Position numbers and translations under genes: made by a program. From contig DYCA01000028.1 of NCBI GenBank assembly GCA_019418305.1, forward strand, positions 5,362-19,853: a stretch of 14,492 nt of DNA, written 5' to 3'. This stretch comes from Clostridiales bacterium (lineage in GTDB: Bacteria > Bacillota > Clostridia > Oscillospirales > Butyricicoccaceae). The notes under the pieces are model-generated. The model was not told the origin of the DNA, made no database searches, and saw only the letters and a list, made by a program, of their open reading frames with translations. Every line of letters begins with the position of its first letter. Position 1 is the stretch's first letter. This document shows positions 6,171 to 13,773 of the stretch, one piece after another.

Positions 6171-6587
6171 ATGAAACAGAAACCGATGATTGTTTTGTTA
6201 TGTGTTCTTACGCTGTGTGGTGCACTGGCCTTTGTGCTGACGCCCTATTCTGTCGCACCGCAGGCTGAACAGCTAGAGGTTTGGCGTGTGCAGCGCATGA
6301 TCGGCAATGCAGAATTTGAAGATCTCACCTCGCAAATCAATTTGACGCAGCTGTCAGAATTGCTCACATCCTGCAAAGCGTCCCGCCTGCCGTTTTATCA
6401 ACAAAGCTACTCGCTCGATACCGTGCAATACGAAATCTACGCACACTACAAAGGAAAACCGCTGAATTTTGTGCTGGGCAAGAACAGCTTCGTCTACGAA
6501 AGCGCACCGTGGAACCACCATCTGCGCGATGCACAGGCACTGATTGACGCGCTGGACGCCATGCTGCCGACTAGCACCGCAGCATAA
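6171..6587 (+). CDS. small membrane-anchored or secreted protein, unknown
   Basis: The protein has 138 residues and I do not recognise the family. Residues 5-23 (PMIVLLCVLTLCGALAFVL) form one hydrophobic helix after a basic MKQK, so it is exported or anchored with the rest outside. The TLCG text is a poor lipobox because Leu precedes the Cys, so I do not call a lipoprotein. The remainder is soluble, with YSLDTVQYEIYAHYKGKPLNFVLG and a final helix DAQALIDALDAML. The start at 6171 is chosen because AAAGGAG precedes it by 8 bases; the frame's earlier ATG at 6126 lies in the pta terminator stem. It sits between two terminators and would need readthrough from pta or an unseen promoter. Confidence 0.75.
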   Translation: MKQKPMIVLLCVLTLCGALAFVLTPYSVAPQAEQLEVWRVQRMIGNAEFEDLTSQINLTQLSELLTSCKASRLPFYQQSYSLDTVQYEIYAHYKGKPLNFVLGKNSFVYESAPWNHHLRDAQALIDALDAMLPTSTAA

Positions 6588-6618
6588 AAAAGGACTGACA
6601 AAAGTCAGTCCTTTTTTT
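6586..6618. terminator. two-way terminator inside the end of the permease gene
   Basis: GGACTGAC (6592-6599) pairs with GTCAGTCC (6604-6611) around AAAA, with A-run before and T7 after. It can end both the plus-strand gene at 6171 and the minus-strand permease operon. The permease stop codon (6605-6607) lies within the right arm, so the last codons of that gene form the stem. Confidence 0.9.
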
Positions 6619-7972
6619 GTTCCTCTTGTTGTTTCTGCGCGCGTGCTTTTTCCGCCGCACGACGACGCTCCTTCGCCGAAACCGGCGGACGTTCCTCTTC
6701 CTTAATCACAACAAACTCACCGGTAACCGGATCAAGCCGTCGCGGCCCGCGATAGTCATTGGTATCCATAGACAAGCCGCGCTTTTTCAGCAAACTGCAA
6801 ACCACCTCGGTTACCGCACTGTACAGCACGGCAAACAGCGGCACACCGACCGCCATGCCGACAAATCCAAACACACCGCCAAACAGTAAAATGGCAAACA
6901 TAACCCAAAAGCTCGAAAGACCGGTTGAATTACCCAGAATCTTGGGGCCAAGGATATTGCCGTCAAACTGCTGCAACGCCAGAACAAACAATACAAAATA
7001 CACTGCCTGCACCGGACTGATTACCATAATCAGAATGGTGCTTGGGATTGCGCCGATAAACGGTCCGAAAAACGGAATAATATTGGTCACGCCAATGATA
7101 ACCGAAATCAGCAGTGCATACGACTGATCCATTGTCATCAGCCCGAAGCCGATCAGCAAACGCAAGCCGATAAAGCACAGCACGCCGATAATCAAAGAAT
7201 CGATGAGCTTGCCCGTGATAAAACCGCCGAACACACGGTGCACATACGCTACGCGCCCCATAATACGATTCGCACGGTTGATGGAAAACAAGCTGTACGT
7301 CATCTTTTTTGCCTGTGCGCAAAACGTGTCCTTGCTGTTGAGAATATACAGCGCAATGATGATACCGATCAGAATATCGAACAATACAGAAACCGTCGTT
7401 ACAACGCCGGTCATCAGCGCAACAAGCTGTGGCAGCGCAATATTCTGCACCCAGTTGACAATCTGTTGGGAAAACTCCTCGTACAGCTGGAGAAAATTAC
7501 GCTCTATCACCGGATTATCCTTAAGCAGGGATGCCACCCAGCCGGAAATCTCATTGAGATAGGTATCCATAGATTCGAGCAGTGAGAAAACACTCACTAT
7601 CAGCTGCGGAAGCACCATCCAAAGCAGAATTCCCACCACGGCAATACCAATGAACAGCGTCAAAATGCTGCATAATCCTTTCGCAATACGGGTTCCGTTT
7701 TTCAAACGTCGCGACAAAGGCGGCTGAATTCTCTTATACAGTGCATTAAAAACAGGCATCAGCAAATATGCCATTACAAAACCGTAGATAAACGGACTGA
7801 GAATGCCAAGCAGTTTTTGAAACATCGTCCAGATAATCGGCAGCCACTGTAATAAAAACACGACTATCGAACTGGAAACAATGACACAAAACGCTGTCAA
7901 TCCCCATTGAAAGTAATGCGGATGCGCGCGAAATTTTGATTTATTTTCCTGTGTCGGCTCCTCCACAGACAT
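6605..7972 (-). CDS. AI-2E family transporter (PF01594-type permease)
   Basis: The 455-residue polytopic membrane protein has hydrophobic segments near residues 22-47, 53-76, 101-130, 180-212, 255-280, 285-335 and 352-392. Family signatures are IIPFFGPFIGAIPSTI (298-313) and GNILGPKILGNSTGL (338-352). Members include TqsA-like exporters and sodium/proton antiporters, so the substrate is open and a quorum-sensing role should not be assumed. The first 19 residues and the last 55 are soluble and charged (KERRRAAEKARAQKQQEEQKKD). The start has AGGAGAGGAGT directly ahead. It is the last gene of a minus-strand operon, 45 bp after the two-helix protein gene. Confidence 0.9.
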   Translation of the reverse strand: MSVEEPTQENKSKFRAHPHYFQWGLTAFCVIVSSSIVVFLLQWLPIIWTMFQKLLGILSPFIYGFVMAYLLMPVFNALYKRIQPPLSRRLKNGTRIAKGLCSILTLFIGIAVVGILLWMVLPQLIVSVFSLLESMDTYLNEISGWVASLLKDNPVIERNFLQLYEEFSQQIVNWVQNIALPQLVALMTGVVTTVSVLFDILIGIIIALYILNSKDTFCAQAKKMTYSLFSINRANRIMGRVAYVHRVFGGFITGKLIDSLIIGVLCFIGLRLLIGFGLMTMDQSYALLISVIIGVTNIIPFFGPFIGAIPSTILIMVISPVQAVYFVLFVLALQQFDGNILGPKILGNSTGLSSFWVMFAILLFGGVFGFVGMAVGVPLFAVLYSAVTEVVCSLLKKRGLSMDTNDYRGPRRLDPVTGEFVVIKEEERPPVSAKERRRAAEKARAQKQQEEQKKD

Positions 7973-8017
7973 ACTCCTCTCCTACCGGGTTTTCACCCAA
8001 CGTCATGATGCAGCAGC

Positions 8018-8323
8018 CTATTCTTCTTCGCAGTCAAAGAAAATACGCCAGAACAGATACAGCCAGCTTGCCGCAAACGCAACAAACAGAACACCGCGGA
8101 ATTTCTTGAAAAAGCGTGAGAAGCAGGTGCCCAGCCATAATCCCAGAGACAGCAGGCATACCTTGAAAATCGCAAAATCAAAAACAGAGAAATTCTGCGC
8201 CTTGGATACCGCATAATCCGTCCAGCGGCCCGCCTGACTGCGTGCATCGTCCGCATAACGCAGCATTTGCTCTGCACGTGCACGAAGGGCTTCCCGATCA
8301 ATGTTTTCCAAATAGTTTTTCAT
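8018..8323 (-). CDS. two-helix membrane protein, conserved clostridial type
   Basis: The protein has 101 residues. Residues 1-45 are helical and charged (NIDREALRARAEQMLRYADD). Two hydrophobic segments follow, about 49-72 (FDFAIFKVCLLSLGLWLG) and 76-96 (FRGVLFVAFAASWLYLFW), ending in DCEEE. The segment FAIFKVCLLSLGLWLG resembles small clostridial proteins labelled, without real evidence, as 'permease of phosphate ABC transporter'. I would not assign that function. Start at 8323 is chosen for AAAGGAG 8 bases upstream; this ribosome site begins in the stop codon of the exonuclease gene, so the two are probably co-translated. Confidence 0.75.
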   Translation of the reverse strand: MKNYLENIDREALRARAEQMLRYADDARSQAGRWTDYAVSKAQNFSVFDFAIFKVCLLSLGLWLGTCFSRFFKKFRGVLFVAFAASWLYLFWRIFFDCEEE

Positions 8324-8337
8324 AGCTGCTCTCTCCT

Positions 8338-8979
8338 TTATACATGGGTTTGGGTTGAACGGACGGTTCTCCCGCCCCGAAGTTCTTTCGCTACGCTGCA
8401 TGGCACGGTTCCCATACAGGAAATCCGTCCCAGACGCATACCGATTTTTTGTGCCAGCTCATCTGCATCTGCACTTGCCGTCTCGCGCAAGGCAGCCTGC
8501 AAAATCAAACCGGCTGCGCGTGCATCCGATCCTGCCTCATGATGATTCAAGGGAATGCCAAGCGCTTGCGATACCGTATCGAGCTTATGATTTTGCAGCT
8601 GCGGCCACACCCGCTGTGCCACCTTCACCGTACACACATAACGGCATTCCGGTACAGGAAGATGATAATGCGCCAAACAAGCGCACAGCACCGCCGTATC
8701 GAACATGGCGTTATGACAGACCAGCACGCTGCCCTCGGCCAATTCTCCTATACCCTGCCTCCAAACTACGTCAAATGCAGGCGCATCCACCACCATAGAC
8801 TCCTTAATATGATTGACACGGACATTTCCCCAGTGGAATTTTCCGACTTGGGCGGGTGGTTTAATGAGCGTCGTTTGTTCCGCCACCAACACGGAATCTT
8901 CAAAAATGCTTACACCTAACGCACATGCACTGAGCCGCGACGCGTTGCCGGTTTCAAAATCAAGCGCCACATACCTCAT
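8338..8979 (-). CDS. DEDDh 3'-5' exonuclease (DnaQ/PolC epsilon-like)
   Basis: The 213-residue protein belongs to the RNase T/DnaQ superfamily, which removes nucleotides from 3' ends of DNA or RNA with two metal ions. All five catalytic residues are visible: Asp7 and Glu9 in ALDFETG, Asp94 in VCHNAMFD, His147 and Asp152 in HHEAGSDARAAG. The text NHIKESMVVDAP and CTVKVAQRVWP is typical of stand-alone clostridial epsilon-like nucleases. The C-terminal 40 residues are not part of the nuclease fold and are unassigned. It could serve repair or RNA turnover; it is not itself shown to be a polymerase subunit. Its ATG overlaps the TGA of the DUF2461 gene (ATGA, 8976-8979). Confidence 0.9.
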   Translation of the reverse strand: MRYVALDFETGNASRLSACALGVSIFEDSVLVAEQTTLIKPPAQVGKFHWGNVRVNHIKESMVVDAPAFDVVWRQGIGELAEGSVLVCHNAMFDTAVLCACLAHYHLPVPECRYVCTVKVAQRVWPQLQNHKLDTVSQALGIPLNHHEAGSDARAAGLILQAALRETASADADELAQKIGMRLGRISCMGTVPCSVAKELRGGRTVRSTQTHV

Positions 8980-9677
8980 TGGACCGCCTCCCGACGCGCG
9001 GCCTCCGCGCGTTCTTTCGCTGCCAGCAGGAAACGGTAAAACGGCGCCAAACGCTGCATGGTTTGCACCATCGGCTGTACAAACGAACCATCCAGCAGCG
9101 GCGCAAAGTCCTCGGTCTCACGGAAATCCACACCAATCTCCTTCCGGTTGAGCCAATCATGATAGAGCGGCTTTGCATCCGGAAACTTCGGTCGCTTGTA
9201 CATTTCTCCGTCAAGATGCATCTGCGGGCAGGCCTGCACTGCGTCATAGGCTTCAAGAAACAGCTTATCCTCATGCAATATCATCTCTCGCAGGGATTCC
9301 ATTTCCCCTCTGCCCCATGCGCCCCAGCAGCCAAAGCCCCAGAACTCAGGATGTATCTCAAAATAATAGCACGGTACAGATTCGTGCTCCTGTCGTTTCC
9401 GCCGAAAAAACATCCACATATTGGAACGATATAGCGTTTTGTCCTTCGTATAACGTGTATCACGCCGCACACGCGATACCATGCGCGATGGAGTGACCAC
9501 AAACTGCGCATCAATTTCAAGCATCGCGGGCGTCATCTGTGCAATCAATTCATGAAACGGCAAAATAACCTTTTGCTTAATTTCTTCTTTGTGTTCTTCG
9601 TAAAAATCCTTGCTGTTTTGCAGGCGGTTCAGCTGCAGCAAATCAATACCCGCAGCGTTAAAGCCTGTGAATGCCAT
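8976..9677 (-). CDS. DUF2461 family protein
   Basis: The 233-residue cytoplasmic protein starts MAFTGFNAAGIDLLQLNRLQ and carries NSKDFYEEHKEE, SRVRRDTRYTKDKTLYRSNM and YYFEIHPEFWGFGCWGAW. These are the markers of DUF2461 (TIGR02453-type), whose biochemical role is unknown to me. Start choice: the frame is open to an ATG at 9707 and beyond, but the -10 box of the promoter covers 9706-9711, so translation must begin downstream. ATG 9677 has AAAGGTGG about 11 bases ahead, and family members normally begin at this point. It is the first gene of the four-gene operon that continues to the AI-2E permease. Confidence 0.85.
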   Translation of the reverse strand: MAFTGFNAAGIDLLQLNRLQNSKDFYEEHKEEIKQKVILPFHELIAQMTPAMLEIDAQFVVTPSRMVSRVRRDTRYTKDKTLYRSNMWMFFRRKRQEHESVPCYYFEIHPEFWGFGCWGAWGRGEMESLREMILHEDKLFLEAYDAVQACPQMHLDGEMYKRPKFPDAKPLYHDWLNRKEIGVDFRETEDFAPLLDGSFVQPMVQTMQRLAPFYRFLLAAKERAEAARREAVQ

Positions 9678-9705
9678 GAAAACGGGCACCACCTTTCTGT
9701 TTATC

Positions 9706-9734
9706 ATTGTACCGCGTTTTCCCTGTTTGCGCAA
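9706..9734 (-). promoter_or_regulatory. promoter of the DUF2461-exonuclease-permease operon
   Basis: On the minus strand: -35 TTGCGC (9729-9734), 17-bp spacer, -10 TACAAT (9706-9711). Predicted start is near 9699, about 22 nt before the ATG at 9677. Confidence 0.65.
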
Positions 9735-9816
9735 CAGGATTTTGCTGTTTGCCGCTGCGAAAACGCAAAATATTGTGGAGGTTTCCGTCCTATCTGCCGA
9801 AAATATCCAGCGAAAT

Positions 9817-9851
9817 ACAAAAAACCGCCCACGGTATCATTCCGCGGGCGG
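9817..9851 (-). terminator. terminator of nifJ
   Basis: The 10-bp stem between 9842-9851 and 9825-9834 (one wobble) has a 7-base loop and runs into T6 on the minus strand (A-run 9819-9824). It lies 48 bp after the nifJ stop. Confidence 0.85.
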
Positions 9852-9898
9852 TTCTTCATTTTGTTTTAGTCCAATGCCTTCTGCGTGCTTAACCGGTC

Positions 9899-12800
9899 TT
9901 ACGCCTCGGGAGCGTACAGAGCCTGCAGACGCTGCAGATGTGCATAACGCTTGGTAGACTCAACCTCAGATTCCGTGAACAGCTTCTCAGCGCGATCCGG
10001 GAACGAGCGGGTCAGAGCCGAGTAACGCGCTTCATTCATCATGAACTTGCGGTAATCCTCAGTCTTAGGCTCCTTGGATTCAAGGATGAACGGATTCTTG
10101 CCTTCCTCAGCAAGCTCCGGATTGAAGCGGAACAGGTTCCAGTAACCGCAGTCAACAGCCTTCTTCATCTCAGCCTGGCAGTTAGTCATGCCGCCCTTGA
10201 TGGAGTGCATTTCACACGGAGCGTAGCCGATGATGAGGGACGGGCCATGGTAAGCTTCTGCCTCCGCAATCGCCTTCAGGGTCTGGTTCATGTTCGCACC
10301 CATCGCGATCTGCGCAACATATACATAACCATAGCTCATTGCGATCTCAGCGAGACTCTTCTTCTTGGTGGTCTTACCGGAAGCCGCGAACTGAGCAACA
10401 GCACCGATGTTGGTAGCCTTGGAAGCCTGACCGCCGGTGTTGGAGTAAACCTCGGTGTCGAATACCATAACGTTTACATCCTGACCGGAAGCGAGGACGT
10501 GATCCAGACCGCCAAAGCCGATATCATAAGCCCAGCCGTCGCCGCCGAAGATCCAGATGGACTTCTTAGCAAGGTATTCCTTATGCGCAAGAACTTCCTT
10601 GCAAGCGTCGCAGCCAGCAGCCGCACCCTTTTCGAGTTCGGCAACCAGAGCCTTGGCCGGCTCTGCATTGTCAGCACCATTGTCCTTGGTTTCCATGAAC
10701 TTGGCAATCGCATCCTTGGTCGCAGCCGGGGTCTGCTCTGCAGCAGCCATCTCTTCCAGCTTGGAGATCAGGCGCTCACGGATAGCCAGCTGGCCATAGT
10801 ACATGCCGAGACCGTGCTCCGCGTTATCCTCGAACAGGCTGTTCGCCCATGCCGGGCCATGGCCATTCGCATCAACGGTGTACGGGCTGGTAGCAGCCGG
10901 GCCGCCCCAGATGGACGAACAGCCGGTCGCATTGGAGATATACATACGGTCGCCGCAAACCTGTGTAATCAGGCGGGCATACGAGGTCTCAGCGCAGCCT
11001 GCGCAGGAGCCGGAGAACTCAAGCAGCGGCTTCTTGAACTGGCTGTCCTTGACGGAGTTGACAGAGAACATGTCCGCCTTCTCGGAAACCTTGGCTACGC
11101 AGTAGTCGAACGCATCCTGCTGGGCAGCTTCCTGCTCCTGCGGCATCATGGTCAGGGACTTGGTCGGGCATACGCCAACACATACGCCGCAGCCCATGCA
11201 ATCGAGCGGAGAAACAGCCAGTGCATACTTGTAAACGCCCTTGCCCTTGCCGGCCTTGATGTCGACAATCTTGGTCGACGCCGGAGCAGCGGCTGCTTCT
11301 TCCTCGGTCAGCGCGAACGGACGAATAGTCGCGTGCGGGCAGACATAGGCACACTGGTTACACTGTACACAGGTATCCTGATTCCAGGACGGAACGGTAA
11401 CCGCTACGCCACGCTTCTCGTAAGCGGCAGCGCCGTGCTCGAAGGTGCCGTCAATATGCTCGCCCGCAAAAGCGGATACCGGCAGGGAGTCGCCGTCCAT
11501 GCGGCCGATCGGCTCCATAACTTCCTTGACCATCTTGACGACTTCCGGACGGCCCTGCAGATCGCGGGTATCTTCCGGATCAACAGCGTCAGCCCAAGCA
11601 GCCGGAACGTCAATCTTGACGAACGCGGTAGCGCCGGCGTCAATCGCCTTATGGTTCATATCAACGACATCCTGGCCCTTCTTCAGGTAGGACTTGGTCG
11701 CAGCATCCTTCATATAGCCGATGGCTTCTTCCTGCGGCATAACCTTAGCCAGCGTGAAGAAAGCGGACTGGAGGATGGTGTTGGTGCGCTTGCCCATACC
11801 GATCTCAATGGCGAGGTCAATCGCATTGATGGTGTAAAGCTGGATATTATTCTTAGCAATATAGCGCTTCTCAGAAGCCGCCAGATGATGCTCAAGCTCT
11901 TCCGGCGTCCACTGGCAGTTAATCAGGAACACGCCGCCCGGCTTAACGTCACGCACGATCGGGAAGTGCTTGGTGATGTAGGACGGGTTATGGCAGGCAA
12001 CGAAGTCCGCCTTATTGATATAGTACGGGCTCTTGATCGGCTTGTCGCCAAAGCGCAGGTGTGAAACGGTAACGCCGCCGGTCTTCTTAGAGTCGTACTG
12101 GAAGTACGCCTGAACGAACTTATCGGTGTGGTCGCCGATGATCTTGATGGAGTTCTTGTTTGCGCCGACAGTACCGTCGCCGCCGAGACCCCAGAACTTG
12201 CACTCGGTAGTACCTTCTGCCGCAGTGTTCGGCGCCGGCTTCTCTTCGAGAGACAGGTAGGTTACGTCGTCGGTGATGCCGATGGTGAACTGACGCTTGG
12301 GCTCTGCCTTGGTCAGCTCCTCGTATACCGCAAAGACAGAGGACGGCGGGGTATCCTTGGAACCCAGACCATAACGGCCGCCGATGACGGTCTTGTCGGT
12401 GATGCCGGCATTGGCCAGCGCAGTAACAACGTCCAGATAAAGCGGCTCACCCTGTGCGCCCGGCTCCTTGGTGCGGTCGAGAACCGCAATCTTCTTGGCA
12501 GTCTCCGGGATAGCAGCAAGCAGCTTGTCCGCACGCCACGGACGGTACAGGCGAACCTTGACAAGGCCGACCTTCTCGCCATGTGCGTTGAGGTAGTCGA
12601 TAACTTCTTCCGCTACGTCGCAAATCGAGCCCATCGCGATGATAACGCGGTCAGCATCGGCAGCGCCGTAGTAGTTGAACAGCTGATAGTTGGTACCGAG
12701 CTTGGCGTTAACCTTGCCCATGTACTCTTCTACGATTTCCGGAACAGCCTCGTAATACTTGTTGCAGGCCTCACGATGCTGGAAGAATACGTCGCCATTC

Positions 12801-13459
12801 TCGTGAGAGCCGCGCATCATTGCATGCTCCGGATTGAGAGCGCGCTTGCGGAACGCTTCCACAGCGTCCATATCGCACATTTCCTTCAGGTCCTCGTAAT
12901 CCCAAACCTCGATCTTCTGAATCTCGTGGGAGGTACGGAAGCCATCGAAGAAGTTGATAAACGGAACGCGGGACTTCAGGGTAGCCAGATGCGCAACCGC
13001 ACCCAGATCCATTACTTCCTGCGGATTGGTTTCAGCCAGCATAGCGAAACCGGTCTGGCGGCAAGCCATAACGTCAGAATGATCACCGAAGATGTTCAGC
13101 GCATGGGATGCAACCGTACGCGCGGAAACATGGAACACACAGGGAAGCAGTTCGCCTGCGATCTTGTACATATTCGGGATCATCAGCAGCAGACCCTGAG
13201 ATGCGGTATAGGTCGTGGTCAGCGCGCCGGCCGCGAGAGAACCGTGAACCGTACCTGCGGCACCCGCCTCGGACTGCATTTCGATTACCTTAACGGTAGT
13301 ACCGAAAATGTTCTTCTGACCTGCGGCTGCCCACTGGTCTACGCTGTCTGCCATGGGGCTGGACGGGGTAATCGGATAGATACCCGCGACCTCGGTAAAC
13401 GCATACGACACGTGTGCCGCAGCAGTGTTACCGTCCATGGACTTCATCTTTCTTGCCAT
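9899..13459 (-). CDS. nifJ: pyruvate:ferredoxin (flavodoxin) oxidoreductase, one-chain
   Basis: Oxidises pyruvate with CoA to acetyl-CoA and CO2 and reduces ferredoxin; central to clostridial fermentation. At 1186 residues it is the normal fused-subunit length. Domain order: N-terminal TPP/pyrimidine domain with GIYPITPSSPMAD (26-38) and IEMQSEAGAAGTVHGSLAAGA (partly) near 59-79; domain II with the FINFFDGFRTSHE text at 167-179; the gamma-type domain around 420-630 starting GLGGDGTVGANKNSIKIIG; two 4Fe-4S clusters, Cys697/700/703/707 and Cys754/757/760/764; and the C-terminal TPP domain with GSCAGCAET (Cys819, Cys822), ATGCSSIWGG (Cys847), GGDGWAYDIGFGG (972-984) and SNTGGQASKAT. A further Cys1082 in APCEMH completes the proximal cluster. 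All cofactor residues are present. The start has TAGGAGGAT 8 bases ahead. It is monocistronic, with its own promoter and terminator. Two long plus-strand open frames across it are mirror images of its codon bias. Confidence 0.98.
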   Translation of the reverse strand: MARKMKSMDGNTAAAHVSYAFTEVAGIYPITPSSPMADSVDQWAAAGQKNIFGTTVKVIEMQSEAGAAGTVHGSLAAGALTTTYTASQGLLLMIPNMYKIAGELLPCVFHVSARTVASHALNIFGDHSDVMACRQTGFAMLAETNPQEVMDLGAVAHLATLKSRVPFINFFDGFRTSHEIQKIEVWDYEDLKEMCDMDAVEAFRKRALNPEHAMMRGSHENGDVFFQHREACNKYYEAVPEIVEEYMGKVNAKLGTNYQLFNYYGAADADRVIIAMGSICDVAEEVIDYLNAHGEKVGLVKVRLYRPWRADKLLAAIPETAKKIAVLDRTKEPGAQGEPLYLDVVTALANAGITDKTVIGGRYGLGSKDTPPSSVFAVYEELTKAEPKRQFTIGITDDVTYLSLEEKPAPNTAAEGTTECKFWGLGGDGTVGANKNSIKIIGDHTDKFVQAYFQYDSKKTGGVTVSHLRFGDKPIKSPYYINKADFVACHNPSYITKHFPIVRDVKPGGVFLINCQWTPEELEHHLAASEKRYIAKNNIQLYTINAIDLAIEIGMGKRTNTILQSAFFTLAKVMPQEEAIGYMKDAATKSYLKKGQDVVDMNHKAIDAGATAFVKIDVPAAWADAVDPEDTRDLQGRPEVVKMVKEVMEPIGRMDGDSLPVSAFAGEHIDGTFEHGAAAYEKRGVAVTVPSWNQDTCVQCNQCAYVCPHATIRPFALTEEEAAAAPASTKIVDIKAGKGKGVYKYALAVSPLDCMGCGVCVGVCPTKSLTMMPQEQEAAQQDAFDYCVAKVSEKADMFSVNSVKDSQFKKPLLEFSGSCAGCAETSYARLITQVCGDRMYISNATGCSSIWGGPAATSPYTVDANGHGPAWANSLFEDNAEHGLGMYYGQLAIRERLISKLEEMAAAEQTPAATKDAIAKFMETKDNGADNAEPAKALVAELEKGAAAGCDACKEVLAHKEYLAKKSIWIFGGDGWAYDIGFGGLDHVLASGQDVNVMVFDTEVYSNTGGQASKATNIGAVAQFAASGKTTKKKSLAEIAMSYGYVYVAQIAMGANMNQTLKAIAEAEAYHGPSLIIGYAPCEMHSIKGGMTNCQAEMKKAVDCGYWNLFRFNPELAEEGKNPFILESKEPKTEDYRKFMMNEARYSALTRSFPDRAEKLFTESEVESTKRYAHLQRLQALYAPEA

Positions 13460-13559
13460 GTTTATATCCTCCTATTCAGTTATAACATGCTGAAGGGGTG
13501 AAAAAGGACCTTTCCGCACCAGTTTTGCGCCGAAAAAGCGATCTTCACCAACCGTATTT

Positions 13560-13588
13560 ATTTTAGCACTCCTCCCTCCAATTGTAAA
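13560..13588 (-). promoter_or_regulatory. sigma-A promoter of nifJ
   Basis: On the minus strand: -35 TTTACA (13583-13588), 17-bp spacer, -10 TAAAAT (13560-13565). Predicted start is near 13553. The AGGAGG-like stretch inside the spacer is not used for translation of nifJ. Confidence 0.7.
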
Positions 13589-13680
13589 CACCCAATATGA
13601 CAAATTCATAACGATTTCCGCTTTTTCAGAACCGATTTCATATCGTGAAACAAATTGCTCTTTTTGTACCATAAATATTA

Positions 13681-13727
13681 CATTTAGTTTGCATTTGACG
13701 TTTTGCATTGCGGAATTTGACATTTTG
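13681..13727 (+). repeat. direct repeats ATTTGAC(G/A)TTTTG upstream of comM
   Basis: ATTTGACGTTTTG (13693-13705) recurs as ATTTGACATTTTG (13715-13727), 12 of 13 bases equal, 22 bp apart start to start (about two helical turns). A weaker related CATTTAGTTTG sits at 13681-13691. The second copy lies in the spacer of the comM promoter, so a dimeric regulator could bind here. This is inference from spacing and position. Confidence 0.4.
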
Positions 13728-13736
13728 TAGTATAGT
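13708..13736 (+). promoter_or_regulatory. promoter of comM
   Basis: -35 TTGCGG (13708-13713), 17-bp spacer, -10 TATAGT (13731-13736). A start near 13743 gives a leader of about 30 nt. A perfect TTGACA at 13717-13722 has no -10 at the right distance, so I prefer TTGCGG. Confidence 0.55.
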
Positions 13737-13773
13737 ATTAGCGGTAAGAATTGGCGTTTCGGAGGGGCTTAAC

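Larger units (their letters stand above)
13460..13773. other. divergent control region between nifJ and comM
   Basis: These 314 bases hold no credible gene. On the minus side they contain the nifJ promoter and a leader of about 95 nt with a palindrome AAAGGACCTTT (13503-13513). In the middle, TTTCA-TATCG-TGAAA (13636-13650) is a 5-bp-arm inverted repeat that could be an operator. On the plus side are repeated ATTTGAC elements and the comM promoter. The AT-rich centre contrasts with the GC-rich genes. No riboswitch or tRNA was recognised. Confidence 0.6.

Noticed and set aside
6605..7972. Quorum-sensing (autoinducer-2) role from the AI-2E family name
   Set aside because: The family transports varied substrates; no lux genes or signalling genes are nearby.
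9938..13501. Two very long plus-strand open frames (708 and 457 codons) antisense to nifJ
   Set aside because: They mirror the strong codon bias of nifJ, carry no recognisable domains, and lack plausible ribosome sites; nifJ on the minus strand has every expected motif.
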